From Sweltsa coloradensis (Eukaryota; Arthropoda; Insecta; Plecoptera; Chloroperlidae), in assembly GCA_024449915.1 (NCBI GenBank), contig JAMZAV010000157.1, forward strand, positions 310,001 to 374,000: a DNA stretch of 64,000 nt, given 5' to 3'. Made by a program: the position numbers and the translations under genes. Position 1 is the stretch's first letter, and the number at the start of each line of letters is the position of its first letter. The notes beneath the pieces are model-generated. The model worked only from the letters and a program-made list of their open reading frames with translations, had not been told where the DNA came from and searched no databases. Shown piece by piece: positions 11,976-23,739 of the stretch.

Positions 11976-13945
11976 TGATTGAGTATGTTCACGTGTATTG
12001 GTTTATTTTCTAATTTTTCTACAAGAACTGATTTTGAGCTGAATTACGCCATTTATTTCATGTCCCGTTAGTTTCTAGGGCAGCTTTAAAGTGGGCTGCT
12101 CCAACGTAACGTAACCAAGCAAATTAGCTAACACGACGTGCAATTGTTTCTTTAATGTAGGCCTATGATTAAATGGTGTATAAAATTGATTAAATTGAAA
12201 TTGAAATTCTTTATGCTATGCATATGAAAATAATATTATTCCTATACAATTTTTACGTAGAGACCCCTCAACCTTATCGCCTTACTGCCTTAATCGAATC
12301 CTTAGCCGTTTGCATGTAGTTACAAACATTCATGTGTATTCTATCGATTTAATTCACAACTTACATTTTTAGCCTATTCCGTTAAAAGCCTACACACTCT
12401 GGATTTTTATCACCATTGAAAATTAAATTGCTTCAACTCAAAATCAGAGTGCTATTTTTACACAATTTTCAATCAATATCTCCTTTGTGAAGTATGCCTT
12501 TATACTCACATCGCTTACATAGTACGCGCCTAATGGAAAAACTAATTTGAAAATTGATTTCTTGCCCTACCTTCAAATCCACGATACTGTCGTCGAACCA
12601 TGTTATACGTCATGTGTTTGTGGGTGTGCTTGGCGTACTGCGCCAGACTAGAATTAGATGCAGATGAATTATTGTCGAAGTACCGAAGTCACTTCACTCT
12701 GAGTGGTTTGTTCTTTACATTTTGGATCAATGGGGAACCGATTAACCTAAATTTCCTCTCTTACCCTAATAGAACTACCCCGTGGTGGGAAGGAACTATA
12801 CCCCCACGTTCATTCAGATATCGAGTTCTAGCCTTGCAGGGTTGTCATGGAGTAAAAGTGTAAAAAGGAATATGGATAGAGTTATCTTGCTAAATTGTTG
12901 CAAATCGCGATGATACAGGGCCAAAGATATGATTATATAAAATATTAAACAGACACAATAAAATTATAAACTTCTATTGTGCAACAAGATATATAAGAAA
13001 TGAAATGTTATAATACGTGGTACGCCCTTGCCTAATATAGTTCAATATCCGTTTAGTAACATTAAGGCAACACCAAAATTTTGAAATACACATCTTGACT
13101 TAAATTAATAGTAACAATTTGTAGCGTAGTACTTACTTTTGTTCGTGTAGGTCTCTCTAAACGTGACCTAAAGCAAACATTAATTAATTCGTCAGCCTAG
13201 GGGAATTTCGTACTTACATTTATTATCATTATTTAATTTTTATTAATTAATTTAATTTTACTTAAAAAAATATATATTTTGATTCAACCTTTATTATTAA
13301 ATCTGTTGCATAATGTTGAAAATTTACTTTGGAAATGGGATCATAGCGAAAAAACATGTTTTTTTATGTTTGCCGTTTAAAACCTATTCTCATGTCAGTT
13401 ACTTTCTGAGGTGTATTTGCATCAGCAAATATCGGTTCAATAGTGGCCAAGGTATAGGTCCAACCACCCACATCACATGTAGTACATACAATAGGCTAAG
13501 TAAAACGTAAAATTAAGTAACCCGGTCAATAAACATATCCACTGCACAGAAGGTCACTTATACTTACCTGCAAAGTGTGAGGTATGGCCGCGATAAAGCG
13601 ACGGCAATACTTTATCTCTTATCTAAATAATGCATTTAATTTCTTACCTAATGGCTATTTAATGTAGTAACATGTTCGTCGTCGATTAGGTCTTAGCTAA
13701 TGGATAGAATGTCGTGAATTTGTCGAGCAACCTAGTTGTGTGTGTTAAGTGGCGTAAGGGGCGGTCCGCCCGACAAGTAGGCAAGAGTGTGATAAAGCGA
13801 TGGGCGGTAGAGGGGGAGGGGAGGGGGAGGCTAAGTGTTTGTCCACTTGAGTGTGAACCTTCTCTAACACACTCGAGAGGGACTAGAGTTCTCGAGAGGC
13901 GGTGTAGATGTAGGACGTGTTGCGAGAGTCGCCCACGGGACGTCT
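11976..13945. other. Unclassified sequence
   Basis: Mostly AT-rich with no recognised element. From about 13715 to 13945 it is GC/CpG-rich with a 77-codon frame of basic residues that I do not recognise. The 87-codon frame 12600-12863 also lacks family resemblance. Confidence 0.45.
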
Positions 13946-14046
13946 GAGACTGTCAGTTGTAGGGGACTGTCAGTTATAGGGGACTGTCAGTTGTAGGGGA
14001 CTGTCAGTTATAGGGAACTGTCAATTGTAGTGGACTGTCAGTTGCA
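13946..14046 (+). repeat. Minisatellite, unit GGACTGTCAGTTRTAGG
   Basis: About six imperfect tandem copies of a 17-19-bp unit (ggactgtcagttgtaggg, with atagg and gtagt variants). The array resumes at 14991-15155 and again at 22550-22815, so it was one array later split by a MITE and a gypsy element. Confidence 0.9.
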
Positions 14047-14054
14047 GAGTGCAC

Positions 14055-14982
14055 CAGGCGCGTCGGAACGTTTGAAAGTTGGGGGGGGCAAATCTATTCG
14101 TAGATTTGTAGGGTAAAGCTGGGGTCTGGGGCGAAGCCCCAGCCGGCGAAAGCCTTTTTCGCCGAGGCGAAAAAATTTTCACTATACTACCGTTATTTCG
14201 TTATGCCTTTAACTGCACTCGGACTCTGTAAACGAGTGTTTTACATCAACCTTTATTAAATTACAACATAATTTTTATGTTTGACGAAGCATACAGGCAA
14301 TTATTTTTTGTTTTACCCTCTTAAAAAAATACTAACTGAAGGCTGTTTAGTACGTTTCATATTTAAAATTACGATATCAATTTAATCTTTAACACCATTA
14401 AAAAACGAAACACATCACACACACTTACACTTTATTTTACACTACACTATTACACTCTAAGAGGAATAATATATTCCACCAGCCACTTCGCAATAATCAA
14501 AGTCACTACAATGTACGCCAAAGATGACAGAACGCGTAACGATGCGACACGTGCGAACCAAATCCCCAACTTGCGCCTGCCAGTAACTCTAGCAAATCAT
14601 TCAAAGGATGTTTGGATTAGACGTGAGTGTGAGTCACGTTGTCCACTGACTGATGTGACCTGCACACGATACAAGACGGGTGGCTGGTTATAAAGATAGT
14701 CGGATAGCGACAGACGGTTCAGGCATGGGGTACGTCAGCCAACCTAACATTCCTACTATTGTGTGGTTGTTTCTCCTGGAAACGAAATTGTTGACAAGAT
14801 CATCTAAAACATGGACTTAGAATAGTAACTGGCGTTGTAAATCCATGATCTGACGTTGCTTTCCCAAAAATTAGAGTAGAAATCTTGATTTTCAACTCTA
14901 AAATCTGCCCCCCTATGCCCCCATGGCATAAAAGTTAGGGGGGGGCAATGCCCCCCCTGCCCCCCCCGTTCCGACGCCACTG
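14055..14982 (+). mobile_element. hAT-type MITE, copy 1 (928 bp)
   Basis: Starts CAGGCGCGTCGGAACG and ends CGTTCCGACGCCACTG, with a perfect 8-bp target duplication GAGTGCAC at 14047-14054 and 14983-14990. Both ends carry long G/C runs just inside the terminal repeat, and the right end holds a hairpin around atgcccccatggcat. No transposase frame is present. A second full-length copy in opposite orientation lies at 49919-50845. Superfamily assignment rests on the 8-bp duplication and the CAG..CTG termini. Confidence 0.9.
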
Positions 14983-14990
14983 GAGTGCAC

Positions 14991-15155
14991 TGCTAGTTGT
15001 AGGACACTTTTAGTTGTAGGACACTGTCAGTTGTAGAAAATTGTCAGTTGCAGTGGACTGTCAGTTGTAGTGGACTGTCAGTTATAGGGAATTGTCAGTT
15101 TTAGGGAACTGTCAGTTGTAGTGGACTGTCAGTTGCATAGTGGACTGCTAGTTGT
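14991..15155 (+). repeat. Minisatellite, continuation
   Basis: Same 17-19-bp unit as at 13946 (tgtcagttgtag variants), lying between the MITE and the gypsy LTR. Several units show atagg or ttagg for gtagg. Confidence 0.9.
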
Positions 15156-15159
15156 AGGA

Positions 15160-16487
15160 CGAACGCATTTATGCCGGTGCTCAGGTATATGGGGGGGTAG
15201 AGTGGGGGCGTGGGAGTTGGGTTACAATCGTCAATACTGCTCTTAATAATTAGATAGGGCGCCACTTTGTTTTGTCACTCGTCCCGTCTGCAGGCGTTAT
15301 CAACAAAGAAATATAAGCCTGGGTCGGAAGTAAGATAACAGAGGGGCACCCAGCAAGATGTGCTTGTGAAATACATAAAAATTTTAATATAATAAAGCAT
15401 ACCACCAATTAATAACCAGAAATATATAACTATAGGTTAGAACTCGTGAACAAACAGATCTCCAAGTTCAAACATCAAAAGATTCACAAGGTCTCATCTC
15501 CCTGCCCAAACAAGTAGCAAAATCACGCTTGGCTATATGAAAACCAACGTCCCAAGTTAGCCTAATTACATAACAATAATATACAGTTGGGTTTAAGTTT
15601 AAATTTATTAGACGCCCCTCAAACACAGTTCAGGTAAATACTCCACAAATTTTATTCGGCACTCTCAAGCCGGGGCCGTGGATAACCACGTACAACTTCA
15701 GTATTTCTTGTACACAACAGATCGGGCTAAACTTGCCGGCCTACGCGAGGGTATGAACAATTTCTTCCGAAAGTTTGTACAGGAGTTACTTACAGTTCGT
15801 CCGGTAAATATTAAACACGTTACCAGAAGTCCTCACAGAGTCGGTTGCCCAAGGTCCCAAATCTCGACCCGGCGGGAAGAGGTCGCGGGAGCGATGGGTA
15901 CACGGTGCACTGTCATATCGTCCAGGGTCTCCACAAGGTCCCACTTGGTTGCGAAAACTAATTAAAGACTCCAACGCCAAACGTTCTTAGTCGAGGGGTA
16001 TGGATTCGCAGCGCGACAACAGTTTCCACACTTCCCAAAAGTTTCAGGTTCACAGATAGAGGCTCAACACTAACAATGTTTTAAAAATCAAATAACAGGG
16101 CCTATCCTGCATACAGCAGTCGACACGGAGTCCACCCTAAAACAACAGCCTGACCAACAGTGACTCGCATACATTCACAGTGTCCTCCCTTTACCAGCAA
16201 ACCGCATTGATGACTTCACTGGGTACTTTAGAATATAGATAACAGTATTATTATGGTATGACTATGAAAATAAACAGTACAGAATACACACAGAAAACAG
16301 TCAATTTAAACATGTTCAAAGGTCAGAGAAGTTGATATGAGATGGTTCATGGGCGAGGATGAAAAGGGAGAGAGAGAGAGAGAGAGATAAGGTAGACTGG
16401 TCTGGGTGGGTTTGTGATCTGTGGCTTGGCGCGTGGGCTGGTAATTGCTGTTGATTGTGATGAAAAGTGATTCAGGGGACTGTTACA
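15160..16487 (-). repeat. 3' LTR of the gypsy element
   Basis: Matches 21222-22549 along its full length. Read on the minus strand it begins TGTAACAGTCCCCTGAATC right after the polypurine tract and ends near gcataaatgcg. It contains a (GA)n tract at about 16368-16386. It differs from the other LTR mostly by single-base insertions or deletions in homopolymers. The outer boundary is uncertain by up to about 10 bp. Confidence 0.9.
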
Positions 16488-16505
16488 CTCCCTCCTTCCT
16501 TCGGA
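16488..16505 (-). promoter_or_regulatory. Polypurine tract of the gypsy element
   Basis: Minus-strand GAAGGAAGGAGGGAG directly precedes the TGTAACA start of the 3' LTR. It is the expected primer for plus-strand DNA synthesis. Confidence 0.85.
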
Positions 16506-16799
16506 TGTTTAGACCCTGTCTAATCAAAGTCTTCTTCAGCGTCATTAAATTTTCAAATTTTTTATGTGCCATCGGCCTATGGACTTTCCTCTCTCATTTT
16601 CTAAGTCATACACCAACGGGGGATATTTTCTACGCCCAGTGAAGGGTCCACATATTTTTTGGGGCAAGTTTGCTGGTGTAAAAGTTGGCTGCGTCGGATT
16701 GAGCAAAATTTTTACGCCAAACTTTCTCCCTTCTGCGAATTCTACCGGCCTCGACGTAGGTTGTAAACCTTTTATTTGTCTCATAGGCTCTCTTCAGTC

Positions 16800-17660
16800 G
16801 AGCCGTAACATCTTGGTAAACGCTTCCGAGGGTTTTAACTTATTGGTTACCTGATCTCTGGAACCAAAAGTCAGTTCTAGTCTTGGGTCGACCTCCCCAA
16901 AATGTCTTCCAGAAAGTTGTACTTCTGGGCCCAAAATTCAGGAAATTTGGGGGTGAAGCCGGGTCACTTCAGGGTTTGGCGGATCTTAAAGCAAAACCTA
17001 GCTCGTGCAAATGTTTATCCCAGTGGCGATGGTTAGCATTCACATAACTGGCTATCATGGTTTTCATCACTCGATTCACTCTCTCGGTGGGGTTTACTTG
17101 CGGGTGATAGTGTGGGTTGTAGAGGGCTCTTGATTCATACTTCTTTAGGAGTTCTGAAACTCCTTACTAATATACTGTGTTCCGTTGTCGCATCGGACTA
17201 GTTGTGGGGTGCTCCATACATGAGGATTACGTCTTCTTCAAGGTGTTTTACTACCGATTTCGCTGTTGCTTGACGTAAGGGGAAACATCAAGGAGAACTT
17301 CGTAAAATAGTCGGACACAACTAACAGATAGCGATTTTGTTTTGGTCGATCTTGGGAAGGGCCCATCAGATCTGTCGAAATCTTTGGGCCAAGGCTTGTC
17401 AATCTCAATCTCCTTCCCATAAGACCACCGGGTTTTTTCTGTTCAACCTTATACTGCGCACAGGTTTGACACTTACGAACGTACTTGTTGATATCGGGTC
17501 TCATTTTGGGCCAATAGTACGTTTGGGATGCTCGGTTTCCAAGTCTTAAAGCTTCTAGATGGCCTGCAGTGGCGGCATCATGGCATTCTTTTAATATCTC
17601 TTTTCGTTTATCCTTTGGAACAAAACTATTCTCCACGTACTCTCTTCGTGACATTCCGAC
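16800..17660 (-). pseudogene. Gypsy integrase (broken)
   Basis: The integrase inserts retrotransposon cDNA into chromosomes. The open segment at 17238-17654 carries the zinc-binding HHCC domain: histidines in CHDAATAGH and cysteines in CQTCAQYK. The start of the catalytic core follows, with DLMGP around the first catalytic aspartate and LLVVSDYFTKF after it. In another frame, near 17170-17195, the second aspartate appears in DNGTQY, and near 17090 the catalytic glutamate in NPTERVNR. The frame therefore shifts at least once within the core. The C-terminal part runs to about 16860, next to the polypurine tract. Whether the shifts are real or consensus errors is unresolved. Confidence 0.9.
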
Positions 17661-17779
17661 GATGCCCAGTAGTTTGTAGAGTTGAAATCGCTCTACTCTC
17701 CAGGAGGGATACTTCTGAGGGTTTTTCTTACTTGATACAGCATCCAGAGTACCACTTATCTCGGCTTTTTTCAGGGGAC

Positions 17780-18170
17780 AGTGATTAGGTCAATTTCCTC
17801 TGATGCGGGAGCACTGCTCGTGACAGGGCATCGGGCCCAAAAACAGTTCGGTTCCTTTTCGGTGAACTATCTTAAAATCATATTGCTGGCCAATCGAATG
17901 GCCCATCGAGCCAACCTTCCTGTGGGGTCACGTAGGTTATTTACCCAAATAAAAGGAATGGTGGTCGGTTATTACCGTGAAAGTACTTCCTTCTAAATAG
18001 GACGCATTCTCTCTATAGACCATATTACCGCCAGGCACTCTTTCTCTGTGACCGTGAAGTTTCTTTCTGTTTTAGTGAGAGAACGACTAAAATAGGCAAA
18101 AACCCTTTTCTCCCTCTTCGAATTGCTGAGAAAATACACTGCCAATACCGTAGGAGGATGCGTCAGCCTG
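17780..18170 (-). pseudogene. Gypsy RNase H domain (broken)
   Basis: Degrades the RNA strand during reverse transcription. The C-terminal part of the minus-strand frame 18087-18419 contains VQADASSYGIGSVFSQ, the gypsy RNase H block with its catalytic aspartate. After a shift, a further block at about 18000-18080 reads TERNFTVTEKECLAVIW, with the conserved glutamate. It lies between reverse transcriptase and integrase, as expected for Ty3/gypsy. Confidence 0.88.
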
Positions 18171-19110
18171 TACGATAAATGGCAGATTAAATCTGGACAA
18201 GTGAGGATTGGGGCTGAAACAAGTAATTCTTTGACAGAACAAAAGGCAGCCTCTGCTTCGGAGGTCCACTCCCATTTTTACATTCTTCTTTGTCAGTGCA
18301 TGTAACGGTGACATCGAAAGGGCGTATTTTTGGAATAAAACGACGGTACCATAAACGTCATTCCCACAAATCGTTTCACAGCCTTTATATTGGTAGGAGA
18401 AAGGATAATTTACTAGCATTCTACCTTTTCGGGGTCGACATGTAGACCCGATTGATTGACCACATATCCTAGGTACTTAAGTTCATCAAGACAGAATTTG
18501 CATTTATCCGTATTTACGGTTGGGCCCCTGCGTACCGCAAACGCAACAAGATTTCCTTGAGCACGCGCAAGTGTTCCTAAAAGTAGGTGTTATAATAATG
18601 AAATCATCCAAATAGATGAAAACGTAGGGTTCCAGGTCGGTTCCCACTATACTGTCGACTAGTCGCTGCCAGGTCGCAGGGCTATTGTGTAGACCAAAAG
18701 GTAGGCGTAAAAATGGAACAAACCTTTACCCGGAATGGTAAAAGCTGTCTTTTCTCTAGAAGATTTCTCCAGGGGGGACCTGCAGTAAGCACTTTTTAAA
18801 AACCAATGTGGATAGGTATTTGGTCCCCTCTAGTCTGTCCAAGATACTATCCCCGTATGGAAGAGGATACGCGTCTCTTACAGTCACTTCGTTAAGTTTC
18901 CTAAAATCAACGACAAAACGGTGCCCACCATCCTTCTTCTTGACCAAAAAAATCGGAGAAGACCACGGACTACTAGACTTTTCAATTACTCCTAAACGGA
19001 GCATCTCGTCAACTTCTTCTGAATTGTCTTCAGCACTATTGGGGACACGGGATAGTAACGTTGTTTTAAGGTACTGCACTTCCTGTGTCAATCCCATGTT
19101 CTACTAAATT
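18171..19110 (-). pseudogene. Gypsy reverse transcriptase (broken)
   Basis: Copies the element RNA into DNA. The minus-strand frame 18756-19097 holds the N-terminal RT blocks: SPWSSPIFLVKKKDGGHRF, then VVDFRKLNEVT and YPLP. The block that normally carries the first catalytic aspartate reads LSTLVFKKC, where the family has an STLDL-like motif, so the residue is lost or frame-damaged. The YLDD catalytic box is visible in a different frame near 18600-18620. The thumb and connection continue into 18171-18419. At least two frameshifts are needed to join these blocks. Confidence 0.92.
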
Positions 19111-19139
19111 AGTTTCAACCAAGAGAATTTCCCATTGGG

Positions 19140-19575
19140 TTTAACATATTCTTTCCTGAATGCATTAAGAGAGCTTCGTTATCTTTTGTTAGTAGCCCAA
19201 AAGCAACCGGTTCAGCTTCAGCACCCTATGGTACGGTTTCACTGTTGGCAAAAGTCCAGGTATTCGAGGTGATATCGGGAATAAAGTTCATTTGGGGCCA
19301 AAAATCGATTTCCCAGAATCAGCGGGGTGGTGACTTCTAACACTACCAGAACAGGTAGTAAGCATACATGTCCTTCAAGCGTGAAGGGAACGTCAACAAT
19401 GAAATTACTGGGGTTGTCCTTCCATTGGCAACACTAACTCCTAGGTACTTTTACTTGTAGGTAGTCGAAGTTTTGATAATATGTCCCAGCCCTGCTTCCC
19501 TAAAACGTTCTGTTGGCACCTGAATCAAAAAATCCTTCATCTAAGCAATTTGATTTGAACAGTAGGTAGGCTCTG
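19140..19575 (-). pseudogene. Gypsy aspartic protease (broken)
   Basis: Cleaves the Gag-Pol polyprotein. A minus-strand FFDSGANRTF block near 19505-19533 contains the DSGA catalytic motif of retroviral-type aspartic proteases. It lies between the nucleocapsid zinc knuckles and RT, the usual position. The surrounding sequence is interrupted by stops in every frame, so domain ends are approximate. Confidence 0.75.
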
Positions 19576-19599
19576 TCGTCACGACCAGGTATCTTTGGG

Positions 19600-21165
19600 T
19601 AAAAATATAATCAAGAAGGGTCTTTGTTGCGTTTTTGGAACAATTTCCAACAATTTTTCCACTCCTTCGAGGTCCGTTCAAGAGGGCATCTACCCCGCAT
19701 CATTGATTCTCCCATTTCGTTTCCCGGTTTGTTACATTCACACATCTATACCTAACAACATTAGGATTCCCGCATCCATAGCAAAAACGTCCGCCCCGCG
19801 GTTTAGGGCAGGAACGGAAGGAATGTTTTTTTTTCTTTAGCACAATTCCAACACAAAGAACTCAAACCAGTTTCCTCGGTTCCTGGATTCGGTACCATTG
19901 TCGACGGGAATAGGTGCGGCGCTGTCAACATGAGTGTTGTATTTCCTGGGACGGTTCCCCTTTTAACCAAGTCCGGTTCTAGGAGGTAACGATTAGCTGT
20001 CGGAGGTCGAAAACGGGTCCATCGCCAGCGGGTTTGTTCTAGCTTACGTCCCAGGGCAGAAGTTCGTCCACCCACGAAATGTCCTGTAAATTAAACGGCG
20101 CTGTAGAAAGGAGCAATATTTCTTTTCAGCAATCGCAACTTCTCCCTCTCTGGCATCGTGTCGGTAGGCGACGGAATAAGTTTTCCACTGTGGCAAAAAA
20201 TACCAAAGCGTTTTCCCCCTCTCCTTGAGTGGGGATTTAATCTCATTTAAACAAGTCCTCTTCATAATCAAAGGGTAAGAATTCATCTCTAAGTAAGGGG
20301 ATGAGTTCACGCCAAGAATGGACCCTATTCCTTATTGCTCTGAACCCAAAGAGTGCAGAACCTTGAAAAAGATCAATGGCAGATAACCCAAAGGTCTTCT
20401 CTGGGTACATGTCTCGCATCGCATAGGTCTTCTACTCTCTCTATGAAAGCATTTACACTAAGTCCTTGACCATCTCCTGTGAATTTAATATTCCACTGTG
20501 AAACAGGTATTGTGTTCTATGCACATGTTGAATACTATTATTTGCTCTCTCAATTACTGGGTTTATAAACTTTCTTTAGTCCCTACAGAGGTTTTGGGCG
20601 CGCAACAGGAATTAAAATTGATTGACCAGTTTATCAGTAGGGTCGTCCGAATCATGTCAGTGGGTAAAGGCAGTGGACCTAAATTTAAGCCTGGTCGGTA
20701 GGCCTTACAGTGACTTCGTCCTCTCTATTGTCGGGAACTGGCAACATCGGGGTACTTTGCTCTTCTAATTCTTCCATAGCACACAAAATTCCGTCAATAT
20801 ATGTGAGCGTTCCTTCATAACTTCAGGTTCCTCACTCTGTATACGCTCTGTCCTCCCTAAAAAGTGACACAGCTTAGTACGATTTACGATAATCTGGTCT
20901 AGTTTTGCTCCTGCAAAAGTTTCAATCAAAGTTTTTATTTCGGGCATTTTTTTAACAATCATTCCTAATTCTGTTTGAATGTTTGCTGGCGATATCGGCC
21001 TAATCATTACCGTTCCCTTTTTTTCTAACTTTTAATACGCGTCTCAAACATTTTTGCAAAATCTTCCACAGAAGAAATATCGGTTATCCCTCTCACGTTA
21101 AGTTCATATTCTAATTCATCCTTAGCTAGCGATTTATCTCCATGATGAAAAAATGCAATTGACAA
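19600..21165 (-). pseudogene. Gypsy gag (broken)
   Basis: Encodes the structural polyprotein of the retrotransposon particle. Near 21080-21120 the minus strand encodes DELEYELNVRGI, a helical N-terminal block that resembles other gypsy Gag starts. The central part is split between frames at 20765-21007 and 20044-20310; the latter has a capsid-like stretch ending in REGEVAIAEKKY. At about 19740-19855 two CCHC-type knuckles are visible in shifted frames: one starting CWNC and one CYGCGNP, whose histidine position appears to be valine. At least three frame breaks are present. Confidence 0.75.
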
Positions 21166-21200
21166 TTTTCTTTAAAAAATCCAAAAAAAAAGAAGATCAG

Positions 21201-21217
21201 GCCCACGTTGGGCGCCA
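21201..21217 (-). promoter_or_regulatory. Primer-binding site, tRNA-Lys type
   Basis: Minus-strand TGGCGCCCAACGTGGGC lies a few bases inside the 5' LTR. This is the classical tRNA-Lys-complementary primer-binding sequence of many gypsy elements, and it confirms the orientation of the element. Confidence 0.88.
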
Positions 21218-21221
21218 GTTA

Positions 21222-22549
21222 TTGCGACGCATTTATGCCGGTGCTCAGGTATATGGGGTGGTAGAGTGGGGCGTGGGGAGTTGGGTTACAATCGTCAATA
21301 CTGCTCTTAATAATTTGATAGGGCGCACTTTGTTTTGTCACTCGTCCCCGTCTGCAGGCGTTATCAAACAAAGAAATATAAGCCTGGGGTCGGAAGTAAG
21401 ATAACAGAGGGGCAACCAGCAAGATGTGCTTGTGAAATACATAGAAATTTAATATAATAAAGCATACCACCAATTAATAACCAGAAATATAAACTATAGG
21501 GTTAGAACTCGTGAACAAAACAGATCTCCAAGTTCAAACATCAAAGATTCACAAGGGCTCATCTGCCTGCCCAAACAAGTAGCAAAATCACGCTTGGCTA
21601 TATGAAAAACCAACGTACAAGTTAGCCTAATTACATAACAATAATATACAGTTAGGTTAAGTTTAAACTTATTAGACGCCCCTCAACACAGTTCAGGTAA
21701 ATTACTCCACAAAGTTATTCGGCACTCTCAAGCCGGGGCCGTGGATAACCACGTACAACTTCAGTAGTTCTTGGACACAACAGATCGGGCTCAACTTGCC
21801 GGCCTACGCGAGGGTATGAACAAGTCTTCACGAAAGTTTGTACAGTGATTACTACAGTTCGTCCGGTAAATATTAAACACGTTACCAGAAGTCCTCACAG
21901 AGTCGGTTGCCCAAGGTACCAATCTCGATCCGGCTGGAAGAGGCGCGGGAGCGATGGGTACACGGTGCACGGGCATATCGTCCAGGGTCTCCACAAGGTC
22001 CCACTTGGTTGCGAAACTAATTAAAGACTCCAACGTCCAAACGTTCTAGTCGAGGGTATGGATTCGCACGCGCGACACAGTTCCACACTTCCCAAAAAAT
22101 TTCAGGTCTCACAGATAGAGGCTCAACCACTAACAATGTTTTAAAAATCAAATAACATGGCCTATCCTGATACAGCAGTCGACACGGAGATCCACCCCAG
22201 ACAACAGCCTGACCAACAGTGACTCGCATACATTCACAGGTGTCCCCCCTTTACCAGCAAAACCGCATTGATGACTTCACTAGGTACTTTAGAATATAGA
22301 TAACAGTATTATTATGGGGATGACTATGAAAATAAACAGTACAGAATACACACAGAAAAACAGTCAAGTTACATGTTTTAAAGGTCAGAGAAGTTGATAT
22401 GAGATGGTTCAAAGGGCGAGGATGAGGGAAAAGAGAGAGAGAGAGAGAGATAAGGTAGACTGGTCTGGGGGAGGTGTGCACTGTGGCTTGCGCGCGTGGG
22501 CTGGTAATTGCTGTTTATTGTGATGAAAAGTGATTCATGGACTGTTACA
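21222..22549 (-). repeat. 5' LTR of the gypsy element
   Basis: Full-length partner of 15160-16487. On the minus strand it begins TGTAACAGTCCATGAATC at 22549 and ends near the primer-binding site. A (GA)n tract lies at about 22433-22450. Promoter and polyadenylation signals are expected here, but I cannot assign them. Confidence 0.9.
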
Positions 22550-22815
22550 GTTGTAGAGGACTGTCAATTGTATGACGCTGTCAGTTGTAGTGGACTGTCA
22601 GTTGTAGTGGACTGTCGGTTATAGGGAACTGTCAGTTATAGGGAACTGTCAGTTGTAGGAAATTGTCAGTTGTAGAGGACTGTCAATTGTAGGACACTGT
22701 CAGCTGTAGGACACGTGTCAGTTTAGAGAATCCGTCGTAGGACACTCAATGTTGGTCAATGTCAGCTCACTGTCAGTTGTATGACATCAGTTGAAGGGGA
22801 CTGTCAGTTGTCGAA
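22550..22815 (+). repeat. Minisatellite, distal part
   Basis: Resumes the ggactgtcagttgtag array after the gypsy insertion, becoming increasingly diverged toward 22815 (cagctgtagg, tcaatgtcagctc variants). Confidence 0.9.
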
Positions 22816-22904
22816 CGTTCTGCTCGATACTTTGTCTTAAAACGATGAGTAGGCCCTATCTCTTATCATTCACGTGCTAAGCTTTTTTTCAATGCACTTT
22901 TATT

Positions 22905-23728
22905 GGATGAGCGTAGCGAGCGTAGCGAGCGTAGCGAACGAAGTGAAGACTTTAATTTGACTTTCTGTTTTTTTGTTTGTTTTTCACTTACGTTACCCCA
23001 AGAAAAATAGCTCGGGTGTTTTGTTTTTTGTTTTTGTTTTTCTGTCTGTTTATTCGCACGCTACCGGACAAACGGCATATGCGATCCTGATGAAAATTGG
23101 AGGGGACCTTCGAAATCTATGAACTTAGATTTGCCACGTTTTTGGGTACAATTGAAGAAATATATCTCATGAATATAGTACTTGTACGATTTTTTTCCGA
23201 TTTTTAGTGCGATAATTTCGTGACATTTGGGCCGATTCTGACCAAACGGGTGGGGCTAGAACGTTCATATTACACATGGACATTAAGGTAATGGTGATGT
23301 ATTGCTTTCTGAAAGAAAAAGTTGAAAAAGTTAGCCAGAATCTATAGAAATAAAGCTTTTAATATAAGTTTTTTTGATTTTTTGTGCAATATTTTCGTGC
23401 CATTTGGGCCAATTCTGACCAAACGGGTGGGGCTACAACGTTCATATTATACATGGACATTAAGGTTATGGTGATGTAGTACCTTTTGAAAGAAAAAGTT
23501 GAAAAAGTTAGCTAGAATCCATAGAAATAAAGCTTTTAATATAAGTTTTTTACGGTAAATAATACCAATTGACAAGTTACAATAGAAACTTGACAACAAT
23601 CACCTACAATGCGTAGGCAGCAAAACAAAGCACTTGCAAAAGTAAAGGTATCCCACGCAAACTAAAAACTTCAAAAAGCTCATCCATCAACGCGGCGGGA
23701 CTTTAGCGTTTTCCTAGTATTAAGAATT
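22905..23728 (+). mobile_element. Helentron-like non-autonomous element, subfamily A
   Basis: Starts TTGGATGAGCGTAGCGAGCG with GTAGCGAGC iterations and ends with inverted gctcatcca, then AACGCGGCGGGACTTTAGCGTT and TTCCTAGT. The ends are asymmetric: the inverted GGATGAGC lies inside a 3' hairpin (AACGC/GCGTT) followed by CCTAG. The interior holds two tandem copies of a ~180-bp unit (about 23190-23368 and 23369-23550) and the block ccttcgaaatct..gaacttag found in all the GGATGAGC copies. No Rep/helicase frame is present. Confidence 0.7.
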
Positions 23729-23739
23729 ACAGTTGAACA

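Larger units (their letters stand above)
15156..22549 (-). mobile_element. Ty3/gypsy LTR retrotransposon, full-length but frame-broken
   Basis: About 7.4 kb in minus orientation. Two LTRs of about 1.33 kb flank an internal region of about 4.7 kb. Order on the minus strand is 5' LTR, primer-binding site, gag, protease, reverse transcriptase, RNase H, integrase, polypurine tract, 3' LTR. Integrase after RNase H is the Ty3/gypsy order. No frame is intact across any whole protein. It sits inside the minisatellite; because that target is repetitive, the target duplication (gttgt-like on both sides) cannot be fixed precisely. No env-like frame is seen between integrase and the 3' LTR. Confidence 0.93.

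Noticed and set aside
15156..22549. env gene in the gypsy element (errantivirus-like)
   Set aside because: Integrase is followed within about 300 bases by the polypurine tract and LTR, leaving no room for an envelope frame.
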